Shown: positions 1 through 10,310 of the stretch, in pieces
How the letters are laid out: each line of letters opens with the position of its first letter
Position numbering within the stretch: the stretch's first letter is position 1
Origin: Dendrolimus kikuchii
Taxonomy: Eukaryota > Arthropoda > Insecta > Lepidoptera > Lasiocampidae
Length of the DNA stretch: 64,000 nucleotides
Assembly (NCBI GenBank): GCA_019925095.2
Contig: CM034392.1
Location: 26,297,887-26,361,886 of the forward strand
Direction of reading: 5' to 3'
The notes under the pieces: generated by a model
What the model saw: the letters and a program-made list of their open reading frames with translations, nothing else
Database searches by the model: none
What the model was told of the DNA's origin: nothing
Program-made: the position numbers and the translations under genes

Positions 1-137
1 AAATAATTTACGATTTATACAAATATATTAAAATCATGGTTTTTAATTATTTTTGATCGTCTCAGGTATAATAGTGCTGCTTATTCTATATGTATTATGT
101 ATGATATGTTTATATAGTATATAATAACGATTTTTAT

Positions 138-345
138 TTACTTATTTCATATATTTCGAATGTTTTATATTATTTATTGTCTACATCCGCTACTGTCATG
201 TTTTACTGTTTTCTTTAGTTTAGGGAGTTGCCTGGAAGAGATCGCGCGATAAGGACGCCCTTTGTTCAATATTTATTGTATCTAGTTTTTAAGAACGTAG
301 TTTTAATTTTGGTGAACAATAAAATGTTTTCATTCATTTATTGTC
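138..345 (+). mobile_element. Jk-LINE 3' UTR fragment
   Basis: 3' tail of a jockey/CR1-group LINE. It carries the family signature 'gcctggaagagatcgc...gcgataagg' and ends in an AATAAAATG polyadenylation-like stretch before 'tttcattcatt'. The same tail recurs at 6470-6905, 13090-13265 and, reversed, at 2735-2945, 35590-35869, 50870-51160 and 52200-52320. The small hairpin here has a shortened loop compared with other copies. No coding part remains. Confidence 0.6.
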
Positions 346-959
346 AATAGAGTAGTCAAGTGTCACAAAATTGCAACAGGACGACACTAACTAAATCATT
401 ATAATAGCAAGAGTAAGTAGTGATGGGACTATTTTGAAGTCTCTGATGGATTGAAGGAGTATGATACATGTATCCACTTTCAATAAATATTAGTAACTTA
501 ATTTTTTTTTCTTATTTTCTGTATAAAAATATATAGTATCGTCAGCCGACCATACTCCATTACTAGCACGTATGTTTTCACAGCATGCAATGTTCTGAGT
601 TTGACTAGTAAAAAATAATAAAAGCAAACGATGTCCCAACATTTCGACGATTTAAATCGCGTCACGTCCCGCTTCCTGTTTTGAATTTAGAACGGTCGTA
701 ATTGATTGAATGACGCAATCAATTAAATTGGTTTTAGCGTTTGATTGATTGATGCGTATCGGACGGACTGATGCGGTCATGCGACTTTGTCTCTGACCGG
801 AGACATGGCGCGATGTGTCTTGTTTAATTTATTTTAATTAATAATTACCTTGAAGTTATTCGATTAAAAACTCACAGCTTTTATTTGAATTTGTGAGAAT
901 AATGATTGTGTTGTAAATACGTCTATTTCTTGCGTGGTATTTGACAAAATATTTGAAAT
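346..959. other. AT-rich stretch, nothing recognised
   Basis: No long open frame, tRNA-like box or copy of the window's main repeat families was recognised. A low-GC mix with one GC-richer patch near 660-800. Confidence 0.5.
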
Positions 960-1215
960 TGGAGCTTTTCTTGGGACACTATCCTCGGGCTTGCGTGGAA
1001 GGCTTTACACCGAGGGATGTGTGGGAGTCTTGATCTTCGATCAATCTTGAAGGGGGATGGGGGATACCCACTAAACCGAACCTGCGCCCCTCTCCTATGC
1101 GCTTTTATGGAGTGCCACTTAAGGTACCCCTGGGGGAGGGTACCCTCTTCATCAAGAGGGGAGGGAAGTCGACGGGAGCCTCTATCTCAGCCCCCTACTA
1201 CAACCTAAAGACTAT
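960..1215 (-). mobile_element. R1-like LINE 3' UTR-like GC-rich fragment
   Basis: GC-rich block that, read on the minus strand, contains the 'tttagtgggtatccc' motif shared with the blocks at 10480-10870 and 15090-15575 and, in diverged form, with the 3' UTR of the R1-clade element at 33770-35178. Taken as a decayed LINE 3' UTR; the short plus-strand frame across it is probably chance. Confidence 0.4.
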
Positions 1216-1289
1216 CAACATGTAAGTTTCGTCCCTAGTGTTGTAAGTACTTACTAGGCGTGAGCGGGATCGTCGCCTGTTTGAAGCGT

Positions 1290-1530
1290 CGAAAAAAAAT
1301 CTCTATACAAGTAATGTCAAAATTTAAGCGACGGTAAGGTAAGTGAATGTGTAGTAAGATTTCAAAATCAGATATTAATTCGTAAACAGCAAGTTCGCCT
1401 GTGCAACGGAGAGTGATCCCAAGAACTGCTTGATATGGTGCCAACTCCTCGTTGTTACAACCGCACCTCTCGCGACCTACGGGATGTTCACCCCCATTTC
1501 CTGGAGCTCCCACGCTCAACTATGCAACGG
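1290..1530 (+). repeat. Dispersed repeat E
   Basis: The stretch 'atacaagtaatgtcaaa' and about 180 bases after it resemble 46020-46065 plus 46543-46720, where the copy is split by a Rep-C insertion, and a short reversed piece near 14440-14530. A 94-codon minus-strand frame (1235-1519) covers it but matches no family I know. Confidence 0.4.
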
Positions 1531-1624
1531 TTTTCTAGAACGTTTATTCTGCGTACAACAATGATCTGGTGGTAACTTCCCGCCGAAGTTACTGCACTAC
1601 TACATGGGGTCGTTTGAGAAGTAA

Positions 1625-1980
1625 TAAAAAGAAGAATAATATTCTTCTTTCCTCTTACTGTGTCCTTATCTTACTGAGCATGCACTGTTTGCTAAAACTC
1701 CATTAGTTCTTCGAAAAGTAATTCTGTAACATACTTCTGCATTAAAGTTATAAAAAAAAGAACTTGAGATATAAATAGAACAAGAAATATAAAGAAAAAC
1801 AATTTTTAGCTAGACGTGTTGCTGGGGAGTTTCTTGCCGCTTCTTCTTCTTAACAGCAATAACACGTTGCGAAGCGGTGTACATAGACTAGGAAGTAAAA
1901 TTAAATTTTAACTTATATGTATGACCTTCAAAAAGTGTTCTCCAGTGGAACTTATTTTGAATAAAAACTTTTGAATTTTG
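1625..1980 (+). repeat. Dispersed repeat G, fullest copy
   Basis: About 350 bp, ending in 'ttgaataaaaacttttgaa', which looks like a polyadenylated 3' end. Other copies lie at 16336-16925 (split by a Helitron), 32928-33042 and 48133-48390. All share 'gacgtgttgctggggagtttcttgc' split by small differences. Probably the 3' UTR of a LINE whose coding part is absent. This copy supplies the comparison for the Helitron pre-insertion site at 16.5 kb. Confidence 0.55.
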
Positions 1981-2038
1981 AAGGGCGTTATAAAATTTCT
2001 TACAAGTCGGGCGCCTGGTTTTTTTTAATTTTTCTATT

Positions 2039-2336
2039 GCAGGAGTTCAACAGACAGGCAGACGGCCCACTTAATGGAAAACGGGTACCATCGCCTATGG
2101 ACATTTGCAACACCAAAGTTGCTACAAATTGCTACTCTCTTAAGGGAGACTGGAACCTGGTCACTAATGCCGGAAAACCACTCAAGGTTCTTATGGCGAC
2201 ATGCTTTGGACCAGGTGTGGTAGCCATCCAGTCGGGCAAATGCCTTACCACCTGGCTGTGGGTTGTTTAGTCGCCTCTTATGACAGGCCGCCCGGCCGCA
2301 GGAAATTGTATTCTTTCTCCGTTCTTGCACATATAA
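2039..2336 (+). mobile_element. Rep-A copy 1
   Basis: Near full-length member of the most abundant short family here. Typical copies start TTTTATTGCAGGAG and end CCTGCACGGATAAAA, so the ends form an imperfect terminal inverted repeat (TTTTAT then TGCAGGA, with a 3-nt indel). There is no RNA polymerase III box and no coding capacity. I read it as a non-autonomous TIR element, though a SINE- or LINE-tail origin is not excluded. Confidence 0.6.
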
Positions 2337-2345
2337 AAACACGTA

Positions 2346-2409
2346 GTGTTGCAAACGTCCATAGGCGACGGTAACCACCTTCCACCAAATGGGCCGTAAT
2401 TTGCTGAAT
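2346..2409 (-). mobile_element. Rep-A partial, inverted
   Basis: The 5' part of Rep-A in reverse ('gttgcaaacgtccatagg' to 'gggccgtaatttgctgaa'), directly after copy 1 in opposite orientation. Together they form a head-to-head pair. Confidence 0.5.
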
Positions 2410-2734
2410 ATGCTTTCATATTTTAAACAAACCTACGAATAAGTCTTAATGTCTTTAAAAGTATGTTAATATCCGCACAATCGGATAACAGGCGGCGTTA
2501 TCCGCTTGATCGTTTCGCGGATGTGCGCTGGCGCAGCCGCAGGCGCCGCGTCGCGGTGATTGATGCTTTACGAGGCCGATGCGAATTATTAATAATGATG
2601 GGCGTAAAAGCTTGGGTTTATGAAGTTATTTTGGTGTCATGTTTAATGCACTGGCGCACTCAGAGTGCTTAAGGAACGATTAATTTCAAAAGCAACGGAG
2701 ATTTGTTAAAGCGCCATCTAGTTTTGCATAGATA
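2410..2734. other. GC-richer unique stretch
   Basis: A GC-rich patch around 2490-2590 contains a 69-codon open frame with arginine-rich composition. No family or motif recognised; probably a chance frame. Confidence 0.4.
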
Positions 2735-2945
2735 GATAGAAAATACTTTATTGTTCACCACACATTCATAAAGTAAATCATTTACAGTCATCTCGTGTCA
2801 AGGCAGGAGCAAAGGGCCGCCTTATCGCTTTAGAGCGATCTCTTCCAGACAACCTGGGCTGTGGGTTGTGTGAAAGGAATCGAGAGTGTATGACGGTGGT
2901 GTGCAAATCAAGTACATGTAATTAATAGGATACATAGATATTATA
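2735..2945 (-). mobile_element. Jk-LINE 3' UTR fragment
   Basis: Reverse copy of the LINE tail: 'tttattgttcacc' (rc of the poly(A) region), then 'gccttatcgctttagagcgatctcttcc', whose ATCGCT/AGCGAT arms form the conserved hairpin. Confidence 0.55.
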
Positions 2946-3158
2946 AGTCGTGGAAAGCCACGACACACCTTCCATGATCAAATTGATCGTGTACTAGCAG
3001 AATGTGATGTCAGAAGCCTTAAGAACAGACGAGCGTGCATGACAAGAGCTATGAATGTCAAAGAAGCAAGTGAGGTGTGTAAGAATAAGCCTGAATGGCG
3101 CTCTGTTGTTCGTGCCTACCTCGCAAGCCAACTGGCGTGAAGTTATGTATGTATGTAT
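2946..3158 (+). mobile_element. RTE-a 5'-truncated copy
   Basis: Encodes the last ~60 residues of the RTE-clade ORF (HTFHDQIDRVL..., ARxLA-type end) and ends in the (ATGT)n tail. Starts abruptly in the SRGRPRH region. Several substitutions relative to other copies suggest an older insertion. Confidence 0.7.
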
Positions 3159-3320
3159 AGATATTACACAATACATATAATTAAGATAAATAAAAAGAAA
3201 ATAGACAATAACAAATAATATTATTATATATAATCAAATATATACATTATTAATATGTGTATAGTATAGTATATGTAGTATATATAGTATATGTTCCTAA
3301 TATTTTCAAAGTTTAAGTAT

Positions 3321-3822
3321 TGTTACAACTCAGACCCCGACAAACACAAAACCCACCTGCATATCTGAAACAAAGCACATTTATTACCCGTCGGCATTTG
3401 ATCTAATAACATTTAAATTCTTTTATCATCGTCTTTTTTTGTTTACTTATTGGTATACGGCCTATTGTTGTATTGTGATCATTAGCCAGGTGTTACGGAT
3501 TTAAAGAACAAGCTGATTCTAGGAAATTTGGTCCACGCGGCCGGGCGGACATATTGCATCTGTGCAGTATAAAACAATGACCCGATAGAGGGAGCAGGCA
3601 GTCGAGCGATAACCACGAGCAAAGCGAGACGTGTGTACTACAATCGGGAATCTAATAAGTGACGGACTTTGCGCGTTTTATTCAATTAGAACCTTCGGCA
3701 TTACATTTTGGACTTGTTGTGTTCGGTTATATTTATCCCTGTGTTATACGTGTTTGTATAGTTCTAATAAACTCTATAGTAATTCTAACGGCATTTTAAT
3801 TCGAGTCTCGCGACTCGTAACA
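3321..3822 (+). mobile_element. Solo LTR (LTR-1), complete
   Basis: A 502-bp unit starting TGTTAC and ending GTAACA, the inverted ends of LTR retrotransposons. It contains a TATA box (gtataaaac near 3569) in the middle and AATAAA (ctaataaactc near 3766) downstream, as expected of U3-R-U5. Flanks are GTAT and ATAT, a possible 4-bp TSD with one change. No gag/pol adjoins it, so it is a solo LTR. Related copies are at 24525-24926 and 42661-43058. Confidence 0.65.
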
Positions 3823-3826
3823 ATAT

Positions 3827-4190
3827 TTAGGTGACTCTTATTCCTAGTATGCATCTCCCTTGCTCTTACTAATTGCGATATATACGAATTGTTGTATTAA
3901 CTGTACCTTAATTTTTCTCCAAGGATATTAATATAGAAATTACCTGAAACAAGAAAATAATACGATTAGATTATACTACACCATTAATATGTACATTATT
4001 TATATAATACTAGAGTTTACAACCTCTAGTGCGTGTCTCTTGTTTAAAGAGCAAGTAGTACAGGTTACATTGTATTAAATTTGTATGTATTTGCCCCCGA
4101 AAGATTCACTTCATTTTGTATCGCAAACTATACCACCCCCGTGTCTATATGTAAACTACATAAATGACAAAACTTGACAAAAATGACAAA
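3827..4190. other. AT-rich stretch, nothing recognised
   Basis: No coding frame or repeat-family match seen between the solo LTR and the 9-bp minisatellite. Confidence 0.5.
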
Positions 4191-4198
4191 ATAGATAA

Positions 4199-4543
4199 CA
4201 TGGACCAAGTGGACCATGTGGACCCCGTGGACCCAGTGGACCAACTGGACCCAGTGGATCCAGTGGACAAAGTGGACCCGGTGGACCTAACGGACCTAGT
4301 GGACCAAGTGGACCCAGTGGGTCCAGTGGACCAAGTGGACCCAGTGGGTCCAGTGGACCAAGTGGACCCAGTGGACCCAACGGACCTAGTGGACCAAGTG
4401 GACCCAGTGGATCGAGTGGACTAAGTGGACCCAGAGGACCCAACGGACCTAGTGGACTAAGTGGACCCAGTGAGTCCAGTGGACCAAGTGGACTCAGTGG
4501 ACCCAGTGGTTCAAGTGGACCTAGTGGACCCAGTAGTCTAAGT
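4199..4543. repeat. 9-bp minisatellite, array 1
   Basis: About 38 imperfect tandem units of 'agtggaccc/a'. Because the period is a multiple of three, every frame stays open. The minus strand reads as collagen-like Gly-Pro-Leu repeats and the plus strand as Asp-Pro-Val repeats. These are not supported as genes. Confidence 0.9.
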
Positions 4544-4747
4544 GGTACCTGTGAAATTAATACAATAAACGAATCTTTTAAACATGCAGTTGTTTTATTA
4601 TTAGTAGAATAATTTACAAACAGGAAATATTAATTTGGTATCTTAGACAGAAGAAAGAATTTAGTCTTCTAAACAGGAAGTTGCTAAGCAACGATAAATA
4701 TCTTAAAGACATAAGGCTTGTGTGGAGGTTGTATGTCTTCACAGTAC

Positions 4748-4968
4748 CAGTGGGCCCAGTGGACCCAGTTGACCCAGTAGGCTAAGTGTTCCAAATGGAC
4801 CCAGTGGACCCAGTAGACCAAGTGGACCAAGTGGGCCCAGTGGACCAAGTGGACCCAGTGGACCCAGTTGACCAAGGGGACCAAGTGGACACAGTGGACC
4901 AACTGGACCCAGTGGATCCAGTGGACAAAGTGGACCCAGTAGACCCAATGGACGAAATGGACAAAATC
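4748..4968. repeat. 9-bp minisatellite, array 2
   Basis: Second block of the same 9-bp unit, about 200 bp after array 1, with more degenerate units at its edges. The spacer (4550-4745) is AT-rich and unrelated, so an insertion or separate seeding divides the arrays. Confidence 0.9.
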
Positions 4969-4984
4969 ACAAAACCTGTCCTAG

Positions 4985-5290
4985 TTTCCGGGATAAACTT
5001 TACATAAATCTATCCCAAAATGTATCCCATTATCCGGGATAAAAAGTATCCCTTGGCCACCCGCGGTATTAAAATTATATATGTACCGAGTTTCAGCCAA
5101 ATCGGTCCAATAGTCTTTCCATAAAAGGATAACAAACAAAAAGACAAATATGTTTTTATCCCGGAAACTATCCCATTTTTCGGGATAAAAAATATCCTAT
5201 GTTCATTCTCGGCATGGAAAATATATATATACTGAGTTTCAGCCAAATCGATCCAGTAGTTTTTCTGTGAAAACGGAACAGACAGACAGA
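4985..5290. repeat. Degenerate dimer of a 'tatcccgg' repeat
   Basis: Two related halves (about 5010-5130 and 5150-5280), each with 'atcccattNNccgggataaaaa' and then 'gagtttcagccaaatcg'. Probably decayed internal parts of Helitron-like elements, which share the 'aaatcggtcca' core. Confidence 0.45.
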
Positions 5291-5439
5291 GTTACTTTCG
5301 CATTTATAATAATAATAGGGATGTCACATCCATCTATTTATATCTGCCTATATCTAATATCTGTACAGTTAAATGAAATTGAAGTGTCTGTTCTGAGATT
5401 CCAAAAATTCATTTCTTTTGAATTATTGTCTGTCTATCT

Positions 5440-5714
5440 GTTTAGATGTTCTGGCTACTCTCTTAAACGGCTGGACCAATTTTGACAAGAATTTCACTGG
5501 CACATAGCTGGTGTTATAAGGAGTAACTTAAGCTATTTTTTTTAGGGTTCCGCAAAAAAAAATCGAAGTCATTTGATCCAGCTAATCTTTGAAACGGATG
5601 GACCGATTTTAACAGTACTTACACTGACAGATAGCTGATGTTATCTCTCATAAGGAGTAACTTAGTTCCTCGACAAAAAAAAATCCACGCGGACGAAGTT
5701 GCGGGCACAGCTAG
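5440..5714 (+). mobile_element. Hel-like element, 3' part
   Basis: Contains two spaced copies of 'ggaccgatttt' and ends 'cgaagttgcgggcacagCTAG' at 5714, the same 3' terminus as the better bounded Helitron-like elements. An RTE-a copy begins 17 bases later. Confidence 0.5.
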
Positions 5715-5730
5715 AAAAATATAAGGCTAG

Positions 5731-6052
5731 TTGAAAGAGAGTTTCGGGGTGAAGGTAAGGAAAGGAATGCTCCGGTGGTTCGGGCGTGTGGAAAGAATGA
5801 CTAAACAGATATACAATGCAAAAGTGGATGGATGCAGAAGTCGTGGAAGGCCACGACACACCTTTCATGATCAAATTGATCGTGTACTAGCAGAAGGTGA
5901 TGTCAGGAGCATTAAGAACAGACGAGCGTGCATGACAAGAGTTATGAATGTCAAAGAGGCAAGTGAGGTGTGTAAGAATAAGCCTAAATGGCACTCTGTT
6001 GTTCGTGCCTACCCCGCAAGGGAACTGGCGTGAAGTTATGTATGTATGTATG
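5731..6052 (+). mobile_element. RTE-a 5'-truncated copy
   Basis: A 100-codon open frame encodes the C-terminal part of an RTE-clade reverse transcriptase, including RWFGRVERM, the GCRSRGRPRHTFHDQIDRVL region and the ARELA end. An (ATGT)n tail follows. The HDE residues after VERM are missing compared with longer copies. Confidence 0.8.
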
Positions 6053-6094
6053 TAGTTTTATTTTATTAATAAATGTTATTTTTATTTATTTATT

Positions 6095-6207
6095 GCAGGA
6101 GTTCAGCAGACAGGCAGACGGCTCACTTGATGGAAAGCGGTTACCATCGCCTATGGACATTTGCAACACCGAAGGTGCTACAAATGCGCTGCTGCTCTCT
6201 TAAGGGA
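6095..6207 (+). mobile_element. Rep-A, 3'-truncated
   Basis: Starts with the typical tttattGCAGGAGTTCAGCAG and stops after 'ctctcttaaggg', so only the first third is present. It lies about 40 bp downstream of the RTE-a tail. Confidence 0.6.
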
Positions 6208-6469
6208 ATTGCTTGTTGGTTAATTGCTTTAATTTAATTTTCACTGATCGACAGCAAATTATTATATTTAAAATCTGCGCTATTTTTTTATAAATATTTA
6301 TTTATATTTTGAAATATTTCTGGTAATGATTCAAAATAGCCGGATTGAGAAATCAAATTCCAATGCGATTTTGTCACTGACCGATAGCAAATATGATGTA
6401 ATACAATGTGTGGTCAGCATTAATGTTATAAATAATAAATAAATTAGTATCGTAAACTCACTACACCTG

Positions 6470-6905
6470 CACACACTTCATCTTTTTATGATAACTCTTT
6501 TACAGTGCAGGCTGTCAAACTTTGGAATGCGCTGCCTATTACTGTCAGAGAGGCCAAAACATCACCTACATTTAAGAACGCACTCAGAAAACACTACTTT
6601 TCCTTAAAAAATTATTCCTAACTCTTATATTATACACTATTTAGCATATACATATGTATATATAAATATGTATGTATTTAATTTATAAAGTAATTTAAGT
6701 ATGTGTATTTAATACGTAAATTATGTAGTTTAAGTATGATTATTTATGATATATCTACTTAATGATCTGCACCACCTACATCGCCAGATTAGGTTAAATT
6801 ATTCCTTAAGTTAGGTTGCCTGGAAGAGATTGCTTTAAGCGATAAGGCCGCCTATTGTTTCTACCATGACAATATTGTAATTGTGTATTTTTGATATTGT
6901 ATATT
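6470..6905 (+). mobile_element. Jk-LINE 3' end with last codons
   Basis: The first ~130 bases encode the extreme C-terminus of a jockey/CR1-group ORF2 (pattern FTVQAVKLWNALP...TFKNAL), then a stop and an AT-rich 3' UTR that contains the hairpin signature near 6819-6850. It gives the + strand link between the coding end and the UTR tails scattered elsewhere. Confidence 0.65.
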
Positions 6906-6910
6906 TGTAT

Positions 6911-7188
6911 ATGTGGAAAGAATGCATGATGAAAGAATGACTAAACAGATATACAATGCAAAAGTGGATGGATGCAGAAGTCGTGGAAGGCCACGAAACA
7001 CATTCCATGGTCAAATTGATCGTGTACTAGCAGAAGGTGATGTCAGGAGCCTTAAGAACAGACGAGCTTGCATGAGAAGAGTTATGAATGTCAAAGAGGC
7101 AAGTGAGGTGTGTAAGAATAAGCCTAAATGGCACTCTGTTGTCCGTGCCTAACCCGCAAGGGAACTGGCGTGAAGTTATGTATGTATG
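6911..7188 (+). mobile_element. RTE-a 5'-truncated copy
   Basis: Starts inside the VERMHDERMTKQIYN region, encodes through HSVVRA and then has a TAA where other copies read Tyr in AYPARELA. The (ATGT)n tail follows. It abuts the Jk-LINE tail directly. Confidence 0.75.
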
Positions 7189-7320
7189 TGTCAGTAAAAA
7201 TATTCTAGATTCATAGTTCCCTCTTTCTTAAACCATAAAAGAGGTTAAATTGAAAAAAAAAATACGTGTGATTTTACTATCCTTGGAGCGGTTTGTAGTT
7301 GTTCAGGTGCATGAAAATTT

Positions 7321-7559
7321 CCTCTGTGGTTGAGCGGGCTAAGCCTTTGCCGGCCTACCTCACTGCAACGCAGAGGCTCCGGGTTCGATTCCTGGTATAG
7401 TAAATTTCGGAAACGTATTTTCTCCGTTATTTACTATGGTCTGGGTGTCTGGGATCGGCCCCAGAGTAGTACGTTGTATATTACCCATAACACAAGCGTA
7501 ACTTGCTTAATTTGGGGATATACAATATGTGTGTTTGTCTGCCGAATTAAAAAAAAAAA
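7321..7559 (+). mobile_element. SINE-1 copy (tRNA-derived)
   Basis: The head has A-box-like 'tggttgagcgggct' and a good B-box 'ggttcgattcc' at about 7381. A tRNA-unrelated body follows with 'ggccccagagtag' and 'cataacacaagcgtaacttgctta', then an A-rich tail. Other copies: 18987-19213 (+) and 50228-50457 (-). Confidence 0.75.
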
Positions 7560-7709
7560 TTGCTTATTCCAACACAGTTTTCACCAAAACGATGGTTTAA
7601 ATTTTTTTTTAATGCTGCGTTACTGTGTCTTGTGAATCCCGCGGAAATTTCCAGTCAAAGATGAAGTCTCGGAAATATCCTAGTTTTTTGTTTTTTTAAT
7701 ATTATACAT

Positions 7710-7984
7710 ACATACATAACATCATGCCAGTTCCCTTGCGGGGTAGGCACGAACATCAGAGCGCCATTTAGGCTTATTCTTACACACTTCACTTGCTTCT
7801 TTGATATTCATAACTCTTGTCATGCACACTCGTCTGTTCTTAAGGCTCCTGACATCACCTTCTACTAGTACACGATCAATTTGATCATGGAAGGTGTGTC
7901 GTGGCCTTCCACGACTTCTGCATCCATCCACTTTTACATTGTATATCTGTTTAGTCATTCTTTCATCACGCATTCTTTCCGAAG
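7710..7984 (-). mobile_element. RTE-a copy with 10-bp TSD
   Basis: Minus-strand copy whose frame runs from RMRDERMTKQIYN to AYPARELA. Direct repeats TATTATACAT lie at 7700-7709 and 7985-7994. The target is next to a Rep-F hairpin fragment. Confidence 0.85.
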
Positions 7985-8001
7985 TATTATACATTTTATT
8001 T

Positions 8002-8060
8002 AATACAATGCAAGAAAACTTAACTTATTTGTATTGTATTCTACTCATAGTCCCTCAAGG
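8002..8060 (-). mobile_element. Rep-F 3' hairpin fragment
   Basis: Reverse copy of the double hairpin seen at 20121-20194 and 27526-27622, cut in the loop of the first stem. No coding part is attached. Confidence 0.6.
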
Positions 8061-8247
8061 GTCTCGGGCATATCCTAGTTTTTTATATAGTCAAGGTGGT
8101 GACTCCGTCAATGGGGTAAATTCATACATCGCTCCTTTTTTAACTTTTTTAAACGGATTTTTACCGCCAACTACAATTCGGACAGAATTCAATAGTGTCT
8201 TACCTTCACTGACTGATTTGTTATCGTCGTATCTTTTTTTTTTTATT

Positions 8248-8538
8248 GCAGGAGATCAGCAGACAGGCAGACGGCCCATCGGAAAGCGGTTACCATCGCC
8301 TATGGACATTTGCGACATCAAAGGTGCTACAAATGCGCTGCTGCTCTCTTAAGGGAAACTGGTCACTAATGCCGGAACACAACTCAAGGTTGTTATGGCG
8401 ACATACTTTAGACCAGGGGCGGTAGCCATCCAGTCGGGCAAATGCACTACCACCTGGCTGTGGGTTGTTAAGTCGCCTCTTACGACAGGCCGCCCGGCCG
8501 CAGGAAATTGTATTCTTTCTCCGTTCCTGCACGGATAG
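8248..8538 (+). mobile_element. Rep-A copy, near full length
   Basis: Runs from the T-rich ttttattGCAGGAG start to CCTGCACGGATAGA. One of the better preserved copies; overlapping frames on both strands are incidental. Confidence 0.7.
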
Positions 8539-8733
8539 AACTTTACGAACATGGAAATAATGAGACGCGTATGGTGTTCCCCCACTGACGGATTTCACCA
8601 TCTTGACTATAATATTAAAATGGGTAAAATAAAAAGAGAAATTGTTAATCAAGTTGGCTTGTGTTCGGTGTATTAATTATACAATGCACCAATCGCAAAG
8701 ACTTAAGAAAATACTAAATCTTTATATATATAA

Positions 8734-8962
8734 CTAGCTGTGCCCACGACGTCGTCCGGGTGAAATTTGTTTTCAAAACCTTCCGATTTTGAAACATTGG
8801 TGCTCCGCTTCTATTGATCTTAGCGTGATGCTATATAGCCTATAGCCTTCCTCAATAAATGGGCTAGCTGACACTAAAAGAATTTTTCAAATCAGATCAG
8901 TAGTTCCTGAGATTAGCGCGTTCAAACAAGCAAACTCTTCAGCTTTATATATTAGTATAAGA
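8734..8962 (-). mobile_element. Helitron-like element, 229 bp
   Basis: On the minus strand it begins TCTTATACTAATATATAAAG and ends CTAG, flanked by A on its 5' side and T on its 3' side, the Helitron rule (insertion between A and T, 5'-TC and CTRR-3' ends, no TSD). It matches the copy at 16476-16717. It is non-autonomous, with no Rep/helicase coding. Confidence 0.65.
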
Positions 8963-8963
8963 T

Positions 8964-9144
8964 TCTTCTATACGTGTGTTGACAGTGAACTCCTCCTAAA
9001 TGTTTGGACCGATTTCAATAAAAAATTTGTGTGTGTTCAAGTGGTTTCGAGGATGGTTTAGATTCACAATTGGATTGGTAGGTGGCGCTGCAATTGGCTT
9101 TCAAATTTTCTTCAAGGCAGACCAACGTCTGCCGGGAGAGCTAG
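8964..9144 (+). mobile_element. Helitron-like element, second subfamily
   Basis: Begins TCTTCTATACGTGTG and ends gccgggagagCTAG followed by T. The internal 'ggtaggtggcgctgcaattgg' is shared with 9751-9937 and 31766-31956. It abuts the preceding element in opposite orientation. Confidence 0.6.
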
Positions 9145-9525
9145 TATATCTATACTCTTAAATATAATAAATACATAGATATGTATGTGCTCTCGCCATT
9201 CTCGTATTATGCATGAAAGCGTTTAATGACAAGGTGCGCGGGCGCAGCGAAACGCCTCGTCAGATTAAGCTCAAGCGTGAAGTGGAATACCCTTTATTAA
9301 GTTACAAATGGCGGCATTAAAGGGAACTTATTCTGGATTAAAAAAAAAAAAGCTCAAGACACCTTGCATTTTTGGAGCATAATCTGATACTGTACTCCTC
9401 TTTTTAACGATTTTGCAAGATTTGGGTATGTAGCCAGAATGTCAAGCAGCTAAGATTATTCATATTTTTCTAATAATCTTTGTAGGCGACGCACACATGT
9501 AATAGATATTTATTACACTTATATA
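9145..9525. other. AT-rich stretch, nothing recognised
   Basis: No coding frame of note and no clear repeat membership, apart from an A-run at 9341-9351. Confidence 0.45.
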
Positions 9526-9529
9526 TCTT

Positions 9530-9734
9530 AATCTATATAAATTACGCGTCACGTTGTTTGTCCGCGATGGACTCCTAAACTACTTGACCGATTTTAATCA
9601 AATTTGCACACCGTGTGCAGTTTGATACGACTTGAAAGATAGGATAGCTTACATTTGGACCCGGTAGGTGGCGCTGGAATCGGGTTCTAAATTTTATTTC
9701 TTCAGGGCAGAACAACGTCTGCCGGGACAGCTAT
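9530..9734 (+). mobile_element. Helitron-like element, degenerate 3' end
   Basis: Same subfamily as 8964-9144 in its 3' half ('aacaacgtctgccgggacag') but ends CTAT rather than CTAG and has a diverged 5' half. Confidence 0.5.
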
Positions 9735-9750
9735 TCTTTATATATATAAT

Positions 9751-9937
9751 TCTTCTGTACGTGTGTTGACAGTGAACTCCTCCTAAACGGCTGGACCGAT
9801 TTGAATGAATTTTTTTGTGTGTGTTCAAGTAGATTCGAGGATGGTTTAGATTCACAATTGGACCCGGTAGGTGGCGCTGCAATTGGGTACTAAATTTTAT
9901 TTCTTCAGGCCAGGACAACGTCTGCCGGGACAGCTAG
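9751..9937 (+). mobile_element. Helitron-like element, 187 bp
   Basis: Begins TCTTCTGTACGTGTG and ends gccgggacagCTAG followed by T. With the two preceding elements it makes three same-strand members within 1 kb. Confidence 0.6.
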
Positions 9938-10310
9938 TATATATGTATTGTTTACAAAAATTAAAGTATGTTATAACGGTTTTTAAGCGCGGAAATTTAC
10001 GGAAATATTTGTTATTTTTTAATTAAAATAAGGGCAACACGGACGGGGTGCGCCACACGGTGCTATTGGCTCATTTTTGAAAATCAGTGTCACGCGAGTC
10101 CTTGTTCGAAGCGAGCGCAACAGCCGTACATTTAATTTCCCACGCCGTGTACACAGCCCCGAAGCCTGGCAGCCGTATTTTTCGATGTTTTATTTAAATA
10201 CTACCAGTATCCCGTACAATCTTAAAAACAAAACCTTCTGCTAAATTATAAGTCTATGATTCCTGCGAGAGGAGGAAGTTGCTATGGCAACTTGAAATGA
10301 CACACGGCGA
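9938..10310. other. Unique stretch
   Basis: AT-rich with a GC-richer patch at 10030-10160. No frame or repeat recognised. Confidence 0.4.

Noticed and set aside
4156..4443. Collagen-like Gly-Pro-Leu reading frame (minus strand)
   Set aside because: Entirely produced by a 9-bp tandem repeat; every frame is open for the same reason, and no start, signal peptide or splice context is present.
5731..6033. RTE-a frames as host genes
   Set aside because: The same C-terminal frame recurs at about 18 loci with truncated 5' ends, tandem tails and target duplications; it is a LINE.
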